DNA of 8,465 nucleotides from Sediminispirochaeta sp. (GTDB lineage: Bacteria; Spirochaetota; Spirochaetia; DSM-16054; Sediminispirochaetaceae), in the NCBI GenBank assembly GCA_011046055.1, contig DSBN01000120.1, forward strand, positions 1 to 8,465. The letters are read 5' to 3'. Numbering within the stretch: the stretch's first letter is position 1; each line of letters starts with the position of its first letter. Under the pieces are notes generated by a model. The model searched no databases and was not told the DNA's origin. It saw nothing but the letters and a program-made list of their open reading frames with translations. Shown here in pieces: positions 1 through 6,417 of the stretch. Made by a program: the position numbers and the translations under genes.

Positions 1-128
1 ATATACGTGACCCCGATCACCAAAGCCGCCCAGCCGATATGCCGGTAGGCGGCGAAAAAGAAAATCGTAAAAAGGAGCAGCGGTAATCCAATGAGGAGTA
101 ACAGGAGTCGTTGGCTGAAGTTGCTCAT
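1..128 (-). CDS. cdsA: Phosphatidate cytidylyltransferase, N-terminal fragment (runs off left edge)
   Basis: Only the first 42 codons are present. The ATG at 128-126 overlaps the uppS stop codon as ATGA, which suggests translational coupling. The visible peptide starts MSNFSQRLLLLLIGLPLL and continues with a second hydrophobic run (LLLFTIFFFAAY) and the start of another (GWAALVIGV), as expected for the multi-pass N-terminus of CdsA, which often has an R-L...IG.PLL pattern. CdsA makes CDP-diacylglycerol from phosphatidate and CTP in the inner membrane, the entry point to phospholipid synthesis. The catalytic C-terminal motif lies outside the window, so the call rests on the uppS-cdsA gene order plus this N-terminus. 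Another membrane protein is possible but unlikely. Confidence 0.8.
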   Translation of the reverse strand, partial: MSNFSQRLLLLLIGLPLLLFTIFFFAAYRHIGWAALVIGVTY

Positions 129-832
129 GATGTTCCACCAAACTTTCTTTTCCTGTTGGAAAAGTCTTTCACCGCCTGCTGCAAGTCCTCGCCCTCCCAG
201 TCGGGCCAGAGCTTGGGAGAGAAATAGAACTCCGAGTAGGCGCTCTGCCAGAGCAGGAAGTTGCTGATTCGCTGCTCGCCGGCGGTGCGAATAATCAGAT
301 CCGGGTCAGGAACTCCGGGGTTGTCCAAATAACGGGAGAAACTCTCGGGGCTGTACTCGCGCTGTTCCACGGTTTCAGCCTCTTCCCAGCGTTTGAAGCC
401 GCGGATGATCTCATCTCGGCCGCCGTAGTTGATGGCCAGTATAGCGGTGATTCTCTCGTAGTCCTTGGTCTCGTCCACCACCCGTCGGATTTCCTTCCGC
501 ACCTCCTGGGGAAGTCCCTCCAGATACCCCGTATGTAGTACCCTGATCTGGTTGCCGTGGTAGAAGTCCCGCTCCTTTCTCATGTGACTGACCAGGAGCT
601 TCATCAGAAAATTGACCTCCTGGGGAGGACGCTTCCAGTTTTCGGTTGAGAAGGTGTAGAGGGTAATGTACTGGATGCCCATGGGGATGGCGGCGCGCAT
701 GATCCTCTTGGCGGTGCTGATGCCGTTGCGGTGGCCGTAGGTACGCGCCTTGCCCCGTAGTTCGGCCCACCGACCGTTTCCATCCATGATGATTCCGATG
801 TGCTGTGGTACCAGGGCTGCTGTATCCGCCAC
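125..832 (-). CDS. uppS: Undecaprenyl (di-trans,poly-cis) diphosphate synthase
   Basis: A 235-residue cis-prenyltransferase of normal family length. It condenses farnesyl diphosphate with isopentenyl diphosphates to give the C55 carrier lipid for peptidoglycan and surface polysaccharide. The P-loop MDGNGRW (residues 16-22) contains the catalytic Asp17. Also visible are GHRNG (33-37), the FSTENW segment (61-66), NYGGRDEI in the middle, and RTAGEQRISNF (182-192), which supplies diphosphate-binding arginines. The start is GTG at 832-830, overlapping the frr stop by one base (TAGTG). The only good Shine-Dalgarno match (AAGGAG, 853-848) lies inside the end of frr, about 15 bases upstream, so initiation is probably coupled to frr termination. 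The 3' end overlaps cdsA as ATGA. No missing key residue was seen. Confidence 0.97.
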   Translation of the reverse strand: MADTAALVPQHIGIIMDGNGRWAELRGKARTYGHRNGISTAKRIMRAAIPMGIQYITLYTFSTENWKRPPQEVNFLMKLLVSHMRKERDFYHGNQIRVLHTGYLEGLPQEVRKEIRRVVDETKDYERITAILAINYGGRDEIIRGFKRWEEAETVEQREYSPESFSRYLDNPGVPDPDLIIRTAGEQRISNFLLWQSAYSEFYFSPKLWPDWEGEDLQQAVKDFSNRKRKFGGTS

Positions 833-1389
833 TATACTTCCATTATCTCCTTTTCTTTCTCTTCGAGCAGGGAGTTCATCCGTTCGCTATATTTGTCGGT
901 GAGCTTTTGGATCTCATCGGTAGCTCTCTTCTCGTCGTCCTCGCTGATGTCACCGTTTTTCATGAGTTTTTTTAGCTCATCGTTGGCGTCGCGCCGGATG
1001 TTCCGAACCGCCACCTTGCTCTGTTCGGCGGTGTTTTTGGCCATTTTCACCAGCTCTTTTCGCCTTTCTTCGGTGAGAGGGGGAATCTGGATGCGAATGA
1101 CCTTGCCGTCGTTGCTCGGGTTGACCGAGAGCTCGGACTTTTGGATAGCCTTTTCGATTTCGTTGAGCAGGCTCTTGTCCCAGGGCTGGATCACCACCAA
1201 GCGGGCTTCGGGGACGGAGATGGTGGCCGCCTGATTCAGCGGAGTCGACTGACCGTAGTAATTTACCTTGATCCGTTCGAAAAGACCGGCCGACGCACGA
1301 CCGGTGCGCATGGAGTTGAACTCGTCCTCCAGGGTGGCGTAGCTTTTTTTCATTCTCTCTTCGGCATCTTGAATGATCATATCTTGCAT
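832..1389 (-). CDS. frr: Ribosome recycling factor (RRF)
   Basis: A 185-residue protein, the same length as the E. coli factor. RRF acts with EF-G to split the post-termination ribosome. RTGRAS (28-33), PPLTEERRKEL (103-113) and VRNIRRDAND (from residue 128, with the invariant Arg132) mark the long three-helix bundle, and residues about 31-104 form the inserted second domain. The ATG at 1389-1387 has a good AGGAG at 1401-1397, seven bases upstream. M4 is a weaker alternative start. In many bacteria pyrH precedes frr, but here the gene follows the tsf terminator after a 166-base spacer rich in hairpins. I found no convincing promoter in that spacer, so transcription may come from terminator read-through or from a promoter I cannot recognise. 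It is coupled to uppS by a one-base overlap. Confidence 0.98.
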   Translation of the reverse strand: MQDMIIQDAEERMKKSYATLEDEFNSMRTGRASAGLFERIKVNYYGQSTPLNQAATISVPEARLVVIQPWDKSLLNEIEKAIQKSELSVNPSNDGKVIRIQIPPLTEERRKELVKMAKNTAEQSKVAVRNIRRDANDELKKLMKNGDISEDDEKRATDEIQKLTDKYSERMNSLLEEKEKEIMEV

Positions 1390-1404
1390 TGTCTCTCTCC
1401 TATT

Positions 1405-1434
1405 ACGAAAATAGCCGGGTACGGCTATTTTCGT
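1405..1434 (-). promoter_or_regulatory. Perfect 13-bp hairpin directly upstream of the frr ribosome binding site
   Basis: ACGAAAATAGCCG (1405-1417) and CGGCTATTTTCGT (1422-1434) are perfect inverted repeats around a four-base loop. In the minus-strand transcript the stem ends three bases before the AGGAG of frr. No T-run follows, so it is not an intrinsic terminator. It could be an mRNA-stability or RNase processing element at the 5' end of frr-uppS-cdsA, a structure that modulates frr translation, or a DNA operator. The structure is seen; its function is unknown. Confidence 0.6.
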
Positions 1435-1442
1435 TGTTTTGG

Positions 1443-1492
1443 TTGCCGCGAAGCGGCATGCGAAAACTAATTCGATTGTCGCGAAGCGACAT
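1443..1492. repeat. Two 17-bp mini-hairpin repeats with GCGAAGC cores, 33-bp period
   Basis: TTGCCGCGAAGCGGCAT (1443-1459) and TTGTCGCGAAGCGACAT (1476-1492) are direct repeats differing at two positions. The two changes are compensatory: a C-G pair in one is T-A in the other. Each folds into a six-base-pair stem with a GAA triloop. The shared GCGAAGC core is known from DNA studies as an unusually stable mini-hairpin. Between them a weaker CGAA/TTCG pair (1461-1464 and 1471-1474) is possible. They lie in the tsf-frr spacer, and I saw no comparable intergenic hairpin pair elsewhere in the window. They could be REP-like elements or RNA structures. Confidence 0.65.
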
Positions 1493-1502
1493 AAGATACT
1501 AT

Positions 1503-1539
1503 AAAAAAAAGACCGCTCATTGAGGTTCTTGAGCGGTCT
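1503..1539 (-). terminator. Rho-independent terminator after tsf
   Basis: Read on the minus strand, AGACCGCTCA (1539-1530) and TGAGCGGTCT (1519-1510) form a perfect 10-bp stem around a 10-base loop, followed at once by a run of T (1509-1503, extended by the stem's last T at 1510). It starts 16 bases after the tsf stop and closes the rpsB-tsf transcript. The plus strand has no T-run after the stem, so it acts in one direction only. Confidence 0.92.
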
Positions 1540-1555
1540 ATTGTATCACGATTTT

Positions 1556-2398
1556 TTAGGCTTCGTCGCCGACTTTGTAGTAGATATAATCAAGTATTTC
1601 CAAGCTTCCGCCGGCTGACTTAGCTACCTCTTTCATTTTCTTCTCGACGCTCAGCTTCTCTTCCTTGACAAAGCCCTGGTCGAGTAGACATATCTCGGAA
1701 AAATGTTTGTTCATTTTGCCCTTGACGATCCCTTCCAGGACCTTCTCCGGCTTGCCGAGACTTTCGGCCTGCTTTCGGAAGATCTGTTCCTGCTCCTGTT
1801 TGTAGGACTGGTCAATAGAGTCTTGCTTGAGAAAGAGGGGGTTGAAAGCGGCGATGTGCAGGGCACAGTCGAAGGCAAACTCTTGAACCTCCGGCTTCGC
1901 CAACGTTTCCTTAGAATCGGCCTTGAACTTCACCAGGACGCCGATGCTGCCTTCGCCGTGGATGTACTCCTTGACCATCTCGTTCTCGCCGATCGAAAGG
2001 GTGCTAAAGCGCTTCAACTCCATATTTTCCTTGATGGTGCTGATCGCCTCTTTGATTTTGTCGTCGAGTACCTGACTTTTTTCGGTCAAACCCTCGGTGA
2101 TAATGGTATCGGCAATATCTTCGCCCATGGCGATGAAGTCTTTGTTGCGGGCGACGAAGTCGGTCTCGCAGGCGATCTCGACCACCGCGGCTCCGTCTTC
2201 GCCGACTTTGGTGAAGATTCGTCCCTCGTTGGTGGCGCGGCCGCTTCTCTTGGCCGCCGCGGCGAGACCCAACTCTTTGAGGTGTTTCTCGGCTTTGGCG
2301 AAATCGCCTCCGGCTTCGGTGAGGGCCTTTTTGCAGTCCAGCATTCCGGCACCGGTTTTCTCTCTTAGTTTTTTTACGTCCGCTGCTTTTATATCCAC
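1556..2398 (-). CDS. tsf: Translation elongation factor Ts (EF-Ts)
   Basis: A 280-residue guanine nucleotide exchange factor for EF-Tu, close to the 283 residues of the E. coli protein. The N-terminal UBA-like module (about 1-50) has VKKLREKTGAGMLDCKKAL, typical of the family. The core follows with TDFVARN (79-85), whose Asp80-Phe81 pair is the EF-Tu-disrupting element, and the rest covers the two core subdomains and the dimerisation region. The start codon is GTG at 2398-2396, fixed by AAGGAG (2410-2405) six bases upstream and by homology from residue 3 onward. It lies 45 bases after rpsB with no terminator between, so the two are cotranscribed, and it is followed by a strong terminator. No pyrH follows, unlike the common rpsB-tsf-pyrH-frr order. 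Confidence 0.98.
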   Translation of the reverse strand: MDIKAADVKKLREKTGAGMLDCKKALTEAGGDFAKAEKHLKELGLAAAAKRSGRATNEGRIFTKVGEDGAAVVEIACETDFVARNKDFIAMGEDIADTIITEGLTEKSQVLDDKIKEAISTIKENMELKRFSTLSIGENEMVKEYIHGEGSIGVLVKFKADSKETLAKPEVQEFAFDCALHIAAFNPLFLKQDSIDQSYKQEQEQIFRKQAESLGKPEKVLEGIVKGKMNKHFSEICLLDQGFVKEEKLSVEKKMKEVAKSAGGSLEILDYIYYKVGDEA

Positions 2399-2443
2399 GG
2401 TTCTCTCCTTATCTTTGTCTTTTTATACACGGTCGATTCTCGA

Positions 2444-3424
2444 CTACTCCTCGTAGAGTTTGTCTTCGTCGACCAAATTGGCCGCCTCAGGGGCGATCTC
2501 CGCGGCGGGCTCATCGTTGGCGGGGGCCTCTTCCTTGACTTCCTCTTCGCTATAATCTTCGGCGGTGAACTGGGCGTCGGCCTCCGGGGCGTCCTCGGAA
2601 AAATTCTCGTTATTTACCACTTCGCCGAGGCTGGCGGTCTCGAAATCTTCGTAGGTTGACTCTTCCTCTTCGGGTTCCGGAGCCTTTTCCTCTTGCTGCC
2701 CCTCATCCTCGTCCTGGAGGGTCTCAATGATCTGAATACCGATTTCGTTGTCCGCGTCGATCACCGCGTCGGCGATGACCTTGGTAAACAGAGAAATAGC
2801 GCGAATAGCGTCGTCGTTGCCGGGGATAGGGTAGTCGATATCGGTGGGGTTACAGTTGGTATCAACCACGGCGATGATGGGTACTCCCATCCGCTTGGCC
2901 TCGGCCACGGCGATCGCCTCTTTGCGAGTGTCAATGATGAATATCGCACCGGGCAGTTCTTTCATGTCTTTGATACCGCCCAGGTTTTTTTCGAGTTTCT
3001 GGCGTTCTTTGTTGAGTTTGGCCACCTCTTTCTTGGTCAGACTCTCAAAGGTACCGTCGACCTCCATCTTGTCGATCTTTTTGAGCCGGTGAATCGACTG
3101 CTTGATGGTGCTGAAATTGGTGAGCATACCGCCAAGCCAGCGGTTGCTCACGTAGAACATCCCGCAACGCTGGGCTTCTCGCTCAATGGCCTGTTGGGCC
3201 TGTTTTTTTGTTCCCACGAAAAGAATGGACTTCCCGTGTTTTACCTGTTCGCGAACCAGGTCGTAGGCCTCTTTGATGGACCCGATAGTTTTTTGCAGGT
3301 CGATGATATGGATCCCGTTTCTCTCGGCGAAGATGTACTTCTTCATCCGCGGATCCCAACGTTTGGTCTGGTGACCGAAATGCACGCCCGACTCCAGCAG
3401 GCTCTTCATACTTACTACAGACAA
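2444..3424 (-). CDS. rpsB: 30S ribosomal protein S2 with long acidic C-terminal tail
   Basis: A 326-residue protein. Residues 1 to about 230 are a complete S2 core: [20 protein letters not shown] (9-28), [11 protein letters not shown] (94-104), then [19 protein letters not shown] and [21 protein letters not shown]. coli S2 is 241 residues, so about 85-90 residues are extra. From 238 to 326 I count 36 Asp/Glu, three Lys and no Arg, which predicts a disordered, strongly acidic tail; extended S2 tails also occur in some spirochaetes. The TTG start at 3424-3422 is favoured over the ATG of M6 because the strong AAGGAGG is six bases from the TTG, and spirochaetal S2 proteins, as I recall them, start with a similar MxVVxMK sequence. 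It lies 134 bases downstream of maf and is cotranscribed with tsf. Confidence 0.98.
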   Translation of the reverse strand: MSVVSMKSLLESGVHFGHQTKRWDPRMKKYIFAERNGIHIIDLQKTIGSIKEAYDLVREQVKHGKSILFVGTKKQAQQAIEREAQRCGMFYVSNRWLGGMLTNFSTIKQSIHRLKKIDKMEVDGTFESLTKKEVAKLNKERQKLEKNLGGIKDMKELPGAIFIIDTRKEAIAVAEAKRMGVPIIAVVDTNCNPTDIDYPIPGNDDAIRAISLFTKVIADAVIDADNEIGIQIIETLQDEDEGQQEEKAPEPEEEESTYEDFETASLGEVVNNENFSEDAPEADAQFTAEDYSEEEVKEEAPANDEPAAEIAPEAANLVDEDKLYEE

Positions 3425-3430
3425 GTGTCT

Positions 3431-3437
3431 CCTCCTT
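3431..3437 (-). promoter_or_regulatory. Strong ribosome binding site that fixes a TTG start for rpsB
   Basis: AAGGAGG (3437-3431) is a near-perfect anti-16S match. It is six bases from the TTG at 3424-3422 but 21 bases from the first in-frame ATG (3409-3407). The spacing decides for TTG. Confidence 0.85.
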
Positions 3438-3446
3438 CAAATCCGA

Positions 3447-3480
3447 CGGAATCGCCCACCACGTGGGCGTTGATAATCCG
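3447..3480 (-). promoter_or_regulatory. Hairpin in the rpsB leader, candidate S2 autoregulatory structure
   Basis: In the minus-strand transcript CGCCCAC (3469-3463) pairs with GTGGGCG (3459-3453) around a GTG triloop. A lower CGGA/TCCG pair (3480-3477 with 3450-3447) could close a larger stem with an uneven internal loop. It sits ten bases upstream of the rpsB Shine-Dalgarno sequence and lacks a following T-run, so it is not a terminator. In E. coli S2 represses rpsB-tsf through the rpsB leader. Whether this unrelated-looking hairpin does the same here is inference. I found no clear promoter in the 3425-3559 leader. Confidence 0.45.
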
Positions 3481-3559
3481 TCATTTCCTTCGTTTTTTCT
3501 CACCTCGAGCGGACCGGACACACGACTATTCAGCCGCCAATCCCCTATACGGTGGAAGA

Positions 3560-4213
3560 TTATTTCGGGGTATAGCCCCGTTCACGTAAGATGCCATAAA
3601 AGAGCTGAATTGGCAAGCCCATGATGTTGTAGTAGCAGCCCTCGATGGCTTTGATAAAAACCGCGGCTCGCCCTTGGATTCTGTAGGCCCCGGCTGCTCC
3701 CCGCCATTCGCCGCTGTCCAGGTACCATTTGATTTCCTCCTCGGTGAGGCGGTCCATTTCGACCTGACTGACGGCGCGGCGTTGGATTATGGCGCTGTAT
3801 TCTTGCTTATCCGGCTGATCGACCCCGGCTTCCTCGGCGGTACCGGGCCAGAAGGAGAGGGCGGTGATCACCCGGTGGCTTCTTCCAGAGAGCCTTCGCA
3901 GGGTCTCGGCGGCATCGCTACGGTTTTCGGCCTTACCGATGAGCTCTCCGTCCAGGTCGATGACGGTGTCGGCGCTGAGTACCGGATGTCTGAGGTACCT
4001 TGGACTCGATTCGAGTACGCTCCGCAGCTTCATTTCGGCCAAGTACTCCGCTTGAACCGCGGGGCTGCGGTGGTCGAACCGCTCCTCGTAGGGCGGGGAG
4101 AGCCATTGGAAGGGAATCTCCAGAAGCCGGAGCAGCTCTCGGCGTCGGGGGGAACTCGAAGCGAGGATCAGGGGAAGCTCTTCATCGAGTTTTAATACTC
4201 CATTTCTCTTCAT
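3560..4213 (-). CDS. maf: Maf-family nucleoside triphosphate pyrophosphatase (YhdE/dTTP-UTP type)
   Basis: A 217-residue cytosolic house-cleaning enzyme that hydrolyses non-canonical or excess nucleoside triphosphates to monophosphates; Maf is also linked to septum control in some bacteria. Visible motifs are LASSSPRRREL (17-27), SADTVI (80-85, with the presumed catalytic Asp82), GK-A (93-95), DAAETLRRLSG, then AGAYRIQG and GCYYNIMGLP near the C-terminus. The last two match the YhdE branch rather than the m7GTP-type YceF branch. The usual GKP motif reads GKA here. The ATG at 4213-4211 overlaps the stop of the upstream small gene as ATGA. The open frame continues to 4480, but that stretch is out-of-frame reading of the upstream genes and has no Maf homology. 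Only a weak GAG lies upstream, which suggests translational coupling. Confidence 0.94.
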   Translation of the reverse strand: MKRNGVLKLDEELPLILASSSPRRRELLRLLEIPFQWLSPPYEERFDHRSPAVQAEYLAEMKLRSVLESSPRYLRHPVLSADTVIDLDGELIGKAENRSDAAETLRRLSGRSHRVITALSFWPGTAEEAGVDQPDKQEYSAIIQRRAVSQVEMDRLTEEEIKWYLDSGEWRGAAGAYRIQGRAAVFIKAIEGCYYNIMGLPIQLFYGILRERGYTPK

Positions 4214-4446
4214 AAGCGTCTCAGAATAAAAAAGGATCCCGCGGCACCGAGAATCGTACCGGGATTCAGGACAAGGCCGAGGGCCAAGACGTGGAGGTCG
4301 AAGCCCACTGGTCCCAATCCGAGGTTGAAGAAAATACCCAAGTAGCTGAAAAGGCGCTCGGCAAGCTCCCAGAAGAGGGTTCCCGCCAGGGCTCCCAACA
4401 GGATGAAGTTGACAAACAGGCGTCGTTTTGATCGTTGGTACTTCAT
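4210..4446 (-). CDS. Small two-helix membrane protein, DUF4321-like
   Basis: A 78-residue protein with a basic N-terminus (MKYQRSKRR), a first membrane helix at about 10-28 with GALAGTLFWEL, a short loop, and a second helix at about 52-75 ending FILRRL. The G-x-L-x-G...E-L pattern in helix one, the central G-x-D-L-x-V-L-x-L run and the N-P-G-T-I-L-G motif in helix two match my memory of DUF4321, a small family of unknown function often found beside maf in Clostridia and spirochaetes. The ATG at 4446-4444 is two bases after the ABC-F stop, and the stop overlaps the maf start (ATGA), so expression is probably coupled on both sides. The only Shine-Dalgarno-like sequence, GGAG, is 14 bases away. 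The basic N-terminus suggests a cytoplasmic N-end. Function unknown. Confidence 0.8.
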   Translation of the reverse strand: MKYQRSKRRLFVNFILLGALAGTLFWELAERLFSYLGIFFNLGLGPVGFDLHVLALGLVLNPGTILGAAGSFFILRRL

Positions 4447-4448
4447 AG

Positions 4449-6404
4449 CTATACTCGGCTCTCCAGGGCTTCTTTTTCAAGCAGCAGCTCTTCCCAGCGT
4501 CGGGAGAGTCTTTGATGCTCCCTCTCGCTCTCCTCCAGCTCGTGCTGGAGCTTTTTTATGCTTTCACCGTCGGAATATACCTTTGGGTCGGCCATTCGCT
4601 CCTGAATTTCCCTTTGTTGCTCTTCATTCTCCTCCAAGCTCCGCATCAAATCGCTCTCTTCGGTTTCGAGTTTGCGCAGTCTGTTTTTCTGCTGTCGGGA
4701 CTGCTGGTAGTCGTCTTTGCTGGAAGTCGATTCTTGTTCTACCGCATCGGGGGTTCCCCTGGTCGATGAGGAGCCCTCCCGCTCGTCCGTTCGCTCTCGT
4801 GCCAATCGGTACAGGTAATATGCGTAGTCCCCGGGAAAGTCTCTGGCCTCTCCGCCGCCCAATTTTAAGACCCGACCGGCCAGCTGTTCGATAAAATAGC
4901 GGTCGTGGGAGACGAATATCAGTGTTCCGTCGAAGGACTTCAACGCGTCGAGCAACACGTCCTTAGAATGGATGTCCAGGTGGTTGGTCGGTTCGTCGAG
5001 GATCAGCAGGTTGTGGGGCTGCATCAGCATGCGTAGTAGGGCGACCCGGCTCAGCTCCCCGCCGCTGAGTACATTCAGGGCTTTGTAGATGTCATCCCCC
5101 TGAAACAGGAAGGCGCCCAGAAGGTTTCGAAGTCGAGGTACCAGCTCGGTAGGAGCCTCTGATTCGAAGAGTTCGATAAGAGAGCTTTCGCTCCGTTCCA
5201 GCTCGCTCTGTTCCTGGGAAAAGTAACCCAGATCAACACCGGCGCCGTAACGTACCTGTCCTCGGTAATTCTGATCCTGACCGGAGAGTATCCGCAGAAG
5301 GGTGGACTTGCCTGCTCCGTTGGGACCGGTGACCACCAGCTTCTCGCCCCGCTGCAGGGTGAAGCTCAGGTTCTGGAGGACGTCTATTCGATCGTAGGAC
5401 TTTGACAGCCCCTCCACCTCCAGGACGATTTTCCCCGAGTGTGGAGCGGGGGGGAAGGAGAAATGGATACTTTTCATGTGGCTGGGGATCTCGATGCGCT
5501 CCATCTTCTCCAAAAGTTTTATCCGGCTCTGGACCTGTTTGGCCTTGGAGGCGTTGTAACGGAACTTCTGAATGAAACCGTTCAAGCGATCGATCTCCTC
5601 CTGCTGTTTTTCATACTCTCGGGACAACTCTTCGAGCTCCGCATTCCGTCTGCGCAGGTAGTCCGAGTAGTTGCCCGGGTATCTTTTTAACCCGCCCATG
5701 AAGAGCTCATAAGTCTCGTTCACCGTGGTGTCAAGAAAGTATCGGTCGTGGGAGACGATCATAAAACCGCCGCTGTAGTCGCCGAGAAAGTCCTCCAGCC
5801 AGTTGCGGGCTTCCAGGTCAAGGTAGTTCGTCGGCTCGTCAAGCAGCAGGATATCCGGATGCTCTAAGAGCACCTTGGCCAGGGCGATACGCATCTGCCA
5901 GCCGCCGGAGAAGCTCTCCGCGGGACGCTGGAAATCCCCCGACTGAAAGCCCAAGCCGGTGAGGACCTGTTCTATCTCTTTCTCTCGGTGGTAATAGTCG
6001 GCCCGCAACAGCTCCTCTTCCAATTCGTGCTGCCGTTCCAGAAGGAGTTGGATTCGTCGATCGTTTTTCTCCGTAGAGGAGAGTTGGTGCTCTACATCGG
6101 ACTTTTCCCGAGCCATCAGGTGGAGGCGTGAGAAGGCCGACTCGGCCTCGTCGTAGAGACTCTTCGTCCCATAGGATCGTCCGCTTTGGGGCAGGTAGGA
6201 GACTCGGGTGCCTTTTTGTACGGACACGCTCCCCCCGTCGGCTTTGATCGAGCCGGTGAGCAGCTTCATCAGTGTGGACTTGCCGCTGCCGTTGCCTCCG
6301 GTGAGCGCCGCTTTTGATTCCGTGGTGAGTGTGAGCTGAACTCCACTAAGGATCGCTCGATCCCCAAAGAATAGCTCCAGATCATTTGCTTGTACGGTCT
6401 TCAT
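4449..6404 (-). CDS. ABC-F family ATPase, ribosome-associated (YdiF/YheS-like)
   Basis: A 651-residue soluble protein with two ABC domains and no membrane segment, the ABC-F pattern. Domain one has Walker A GGNGSGKST (36-44), signature SGGWQ (166-170), LLLDEPTN (186-193, Glu190) and SHDRY (218-222). The linker at about 232-315 holds the helical hairpin with YNASKAKQVQSRIKLLEKME, which in ABC-F factors reaches the ribosomal peptidyl-tRNA site. Domain two has GPNGAGKST (360-368), LSGGE (446-450), LILDEPTN (467-474) and SHDRYF (499-504). Residues about 560-651 form a charged coiled coil after a Ser/Thr-rich linker. The SGGW-M-R signature and C-terminal coil favour the YdiF/YheS type; an antibiotic-resistance role cannot be read from sequence. 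Its start is 13 bases after the lipoprotein stop with only a weak GAAG as ribosome binding site. Confidence 0.93.
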   Translation of the reverse strand: MKTVQANDLELFFGDRAILSGVQLTLTTESKAALTGGNGSGKSTLMKLLTGSIKADGGSVSVQKGTRVSYLPQSGRSYGTKSLYDEAESAFSRLHLMAREKSDVEHQLSSTEKNDRRIQLLLERQHELEEELLRADYYHREKEIEQVLTGLGFQSGDFQRPAESFSGGWQMRIALAKVLLEHPDILLLDEPTNYLDLEARNWLEDFLGDYSGGFMIVSHDRYFLDTTVNETYELFMGGLKRYPGNYSDYLRRRNAELEELSREYEKQQEEIDRLNGFIQKFRYNASKAKQVQSRIKLLEKMERIEIPSHMKSIHFSFPPAPHSGKIVLEVEGLSKSYDRIDVLQNLSFTLQRGEKLVVTGPNGAGKSTLLRILSGQDQNYRGQVRYGAGVDLGYFSQEQSELERSESSLIELFESEAPTELVPRLRNLLGAFLFQGDDIYKALNVLSGGELSRVALLRMLMQPHNLLILDEPTNHLDIHSKDVLLDALKSFDGTLIFVSHDRYFIEQLAGRVLKLGGGEARDFPGDYAYYLYRLARERTDEREGSSSTRGTPDAVEQESTSSKDDYQQSRQQKNRLRKLETEESDLMRSLEENEEQQREIQERMADPKVYSDGESIKKLQHELEESEREHQRLSRRWEELLLEKEALESRV

Positions 6405-6417
6405 AATCTTCGTTGCG

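Noticed and set aside
1390..1502. Sigma-70 promoter for frr in the spacer
   Set aside because: No pair of -35 and -10 boxes with acceptable spacing was found on the minus strand; only isolated weak -10-like strings such as TATAGT next to the terminator.
1703..2368. 221-codon open frame on the plus strand opposite tsf
   Set aside because: Antisense shadow of tsf with low-complexity FG/LD-rich composition typical of reversed coding sequence.
2432..2444. GTCGA-TTC-TCGAC hairpin between rpsB and tsf as a terminator
   Set aside because: Five base pairs and no T-run in the direction of transcription; rpsB and tsf are expected to be cotranscribed.
3565..3579. CGGGG/CCCCG stem at the 3' end of maf as a terminator
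   Set aside because: The stem is only five base pairs, lies inside the last maf codons and has no T-run on either strand.
2693..3589. 298-codon open frame on the plus strand opposite rpsB
   Set aside because: It is antisense to a fully conserved rpsB, has no recognisable motif and no ribosome binding site. Codon bias of the real gene explains the openness.
4214..4480. N-terminal extension of maf to a 306-residue protein
   Set aside because: The added residues overlap the DUF4321-like gene and the end of the ABC-F gene in another frame and have no Maf homology. The ATGA-coupled start at 4213 gives a normal family length.
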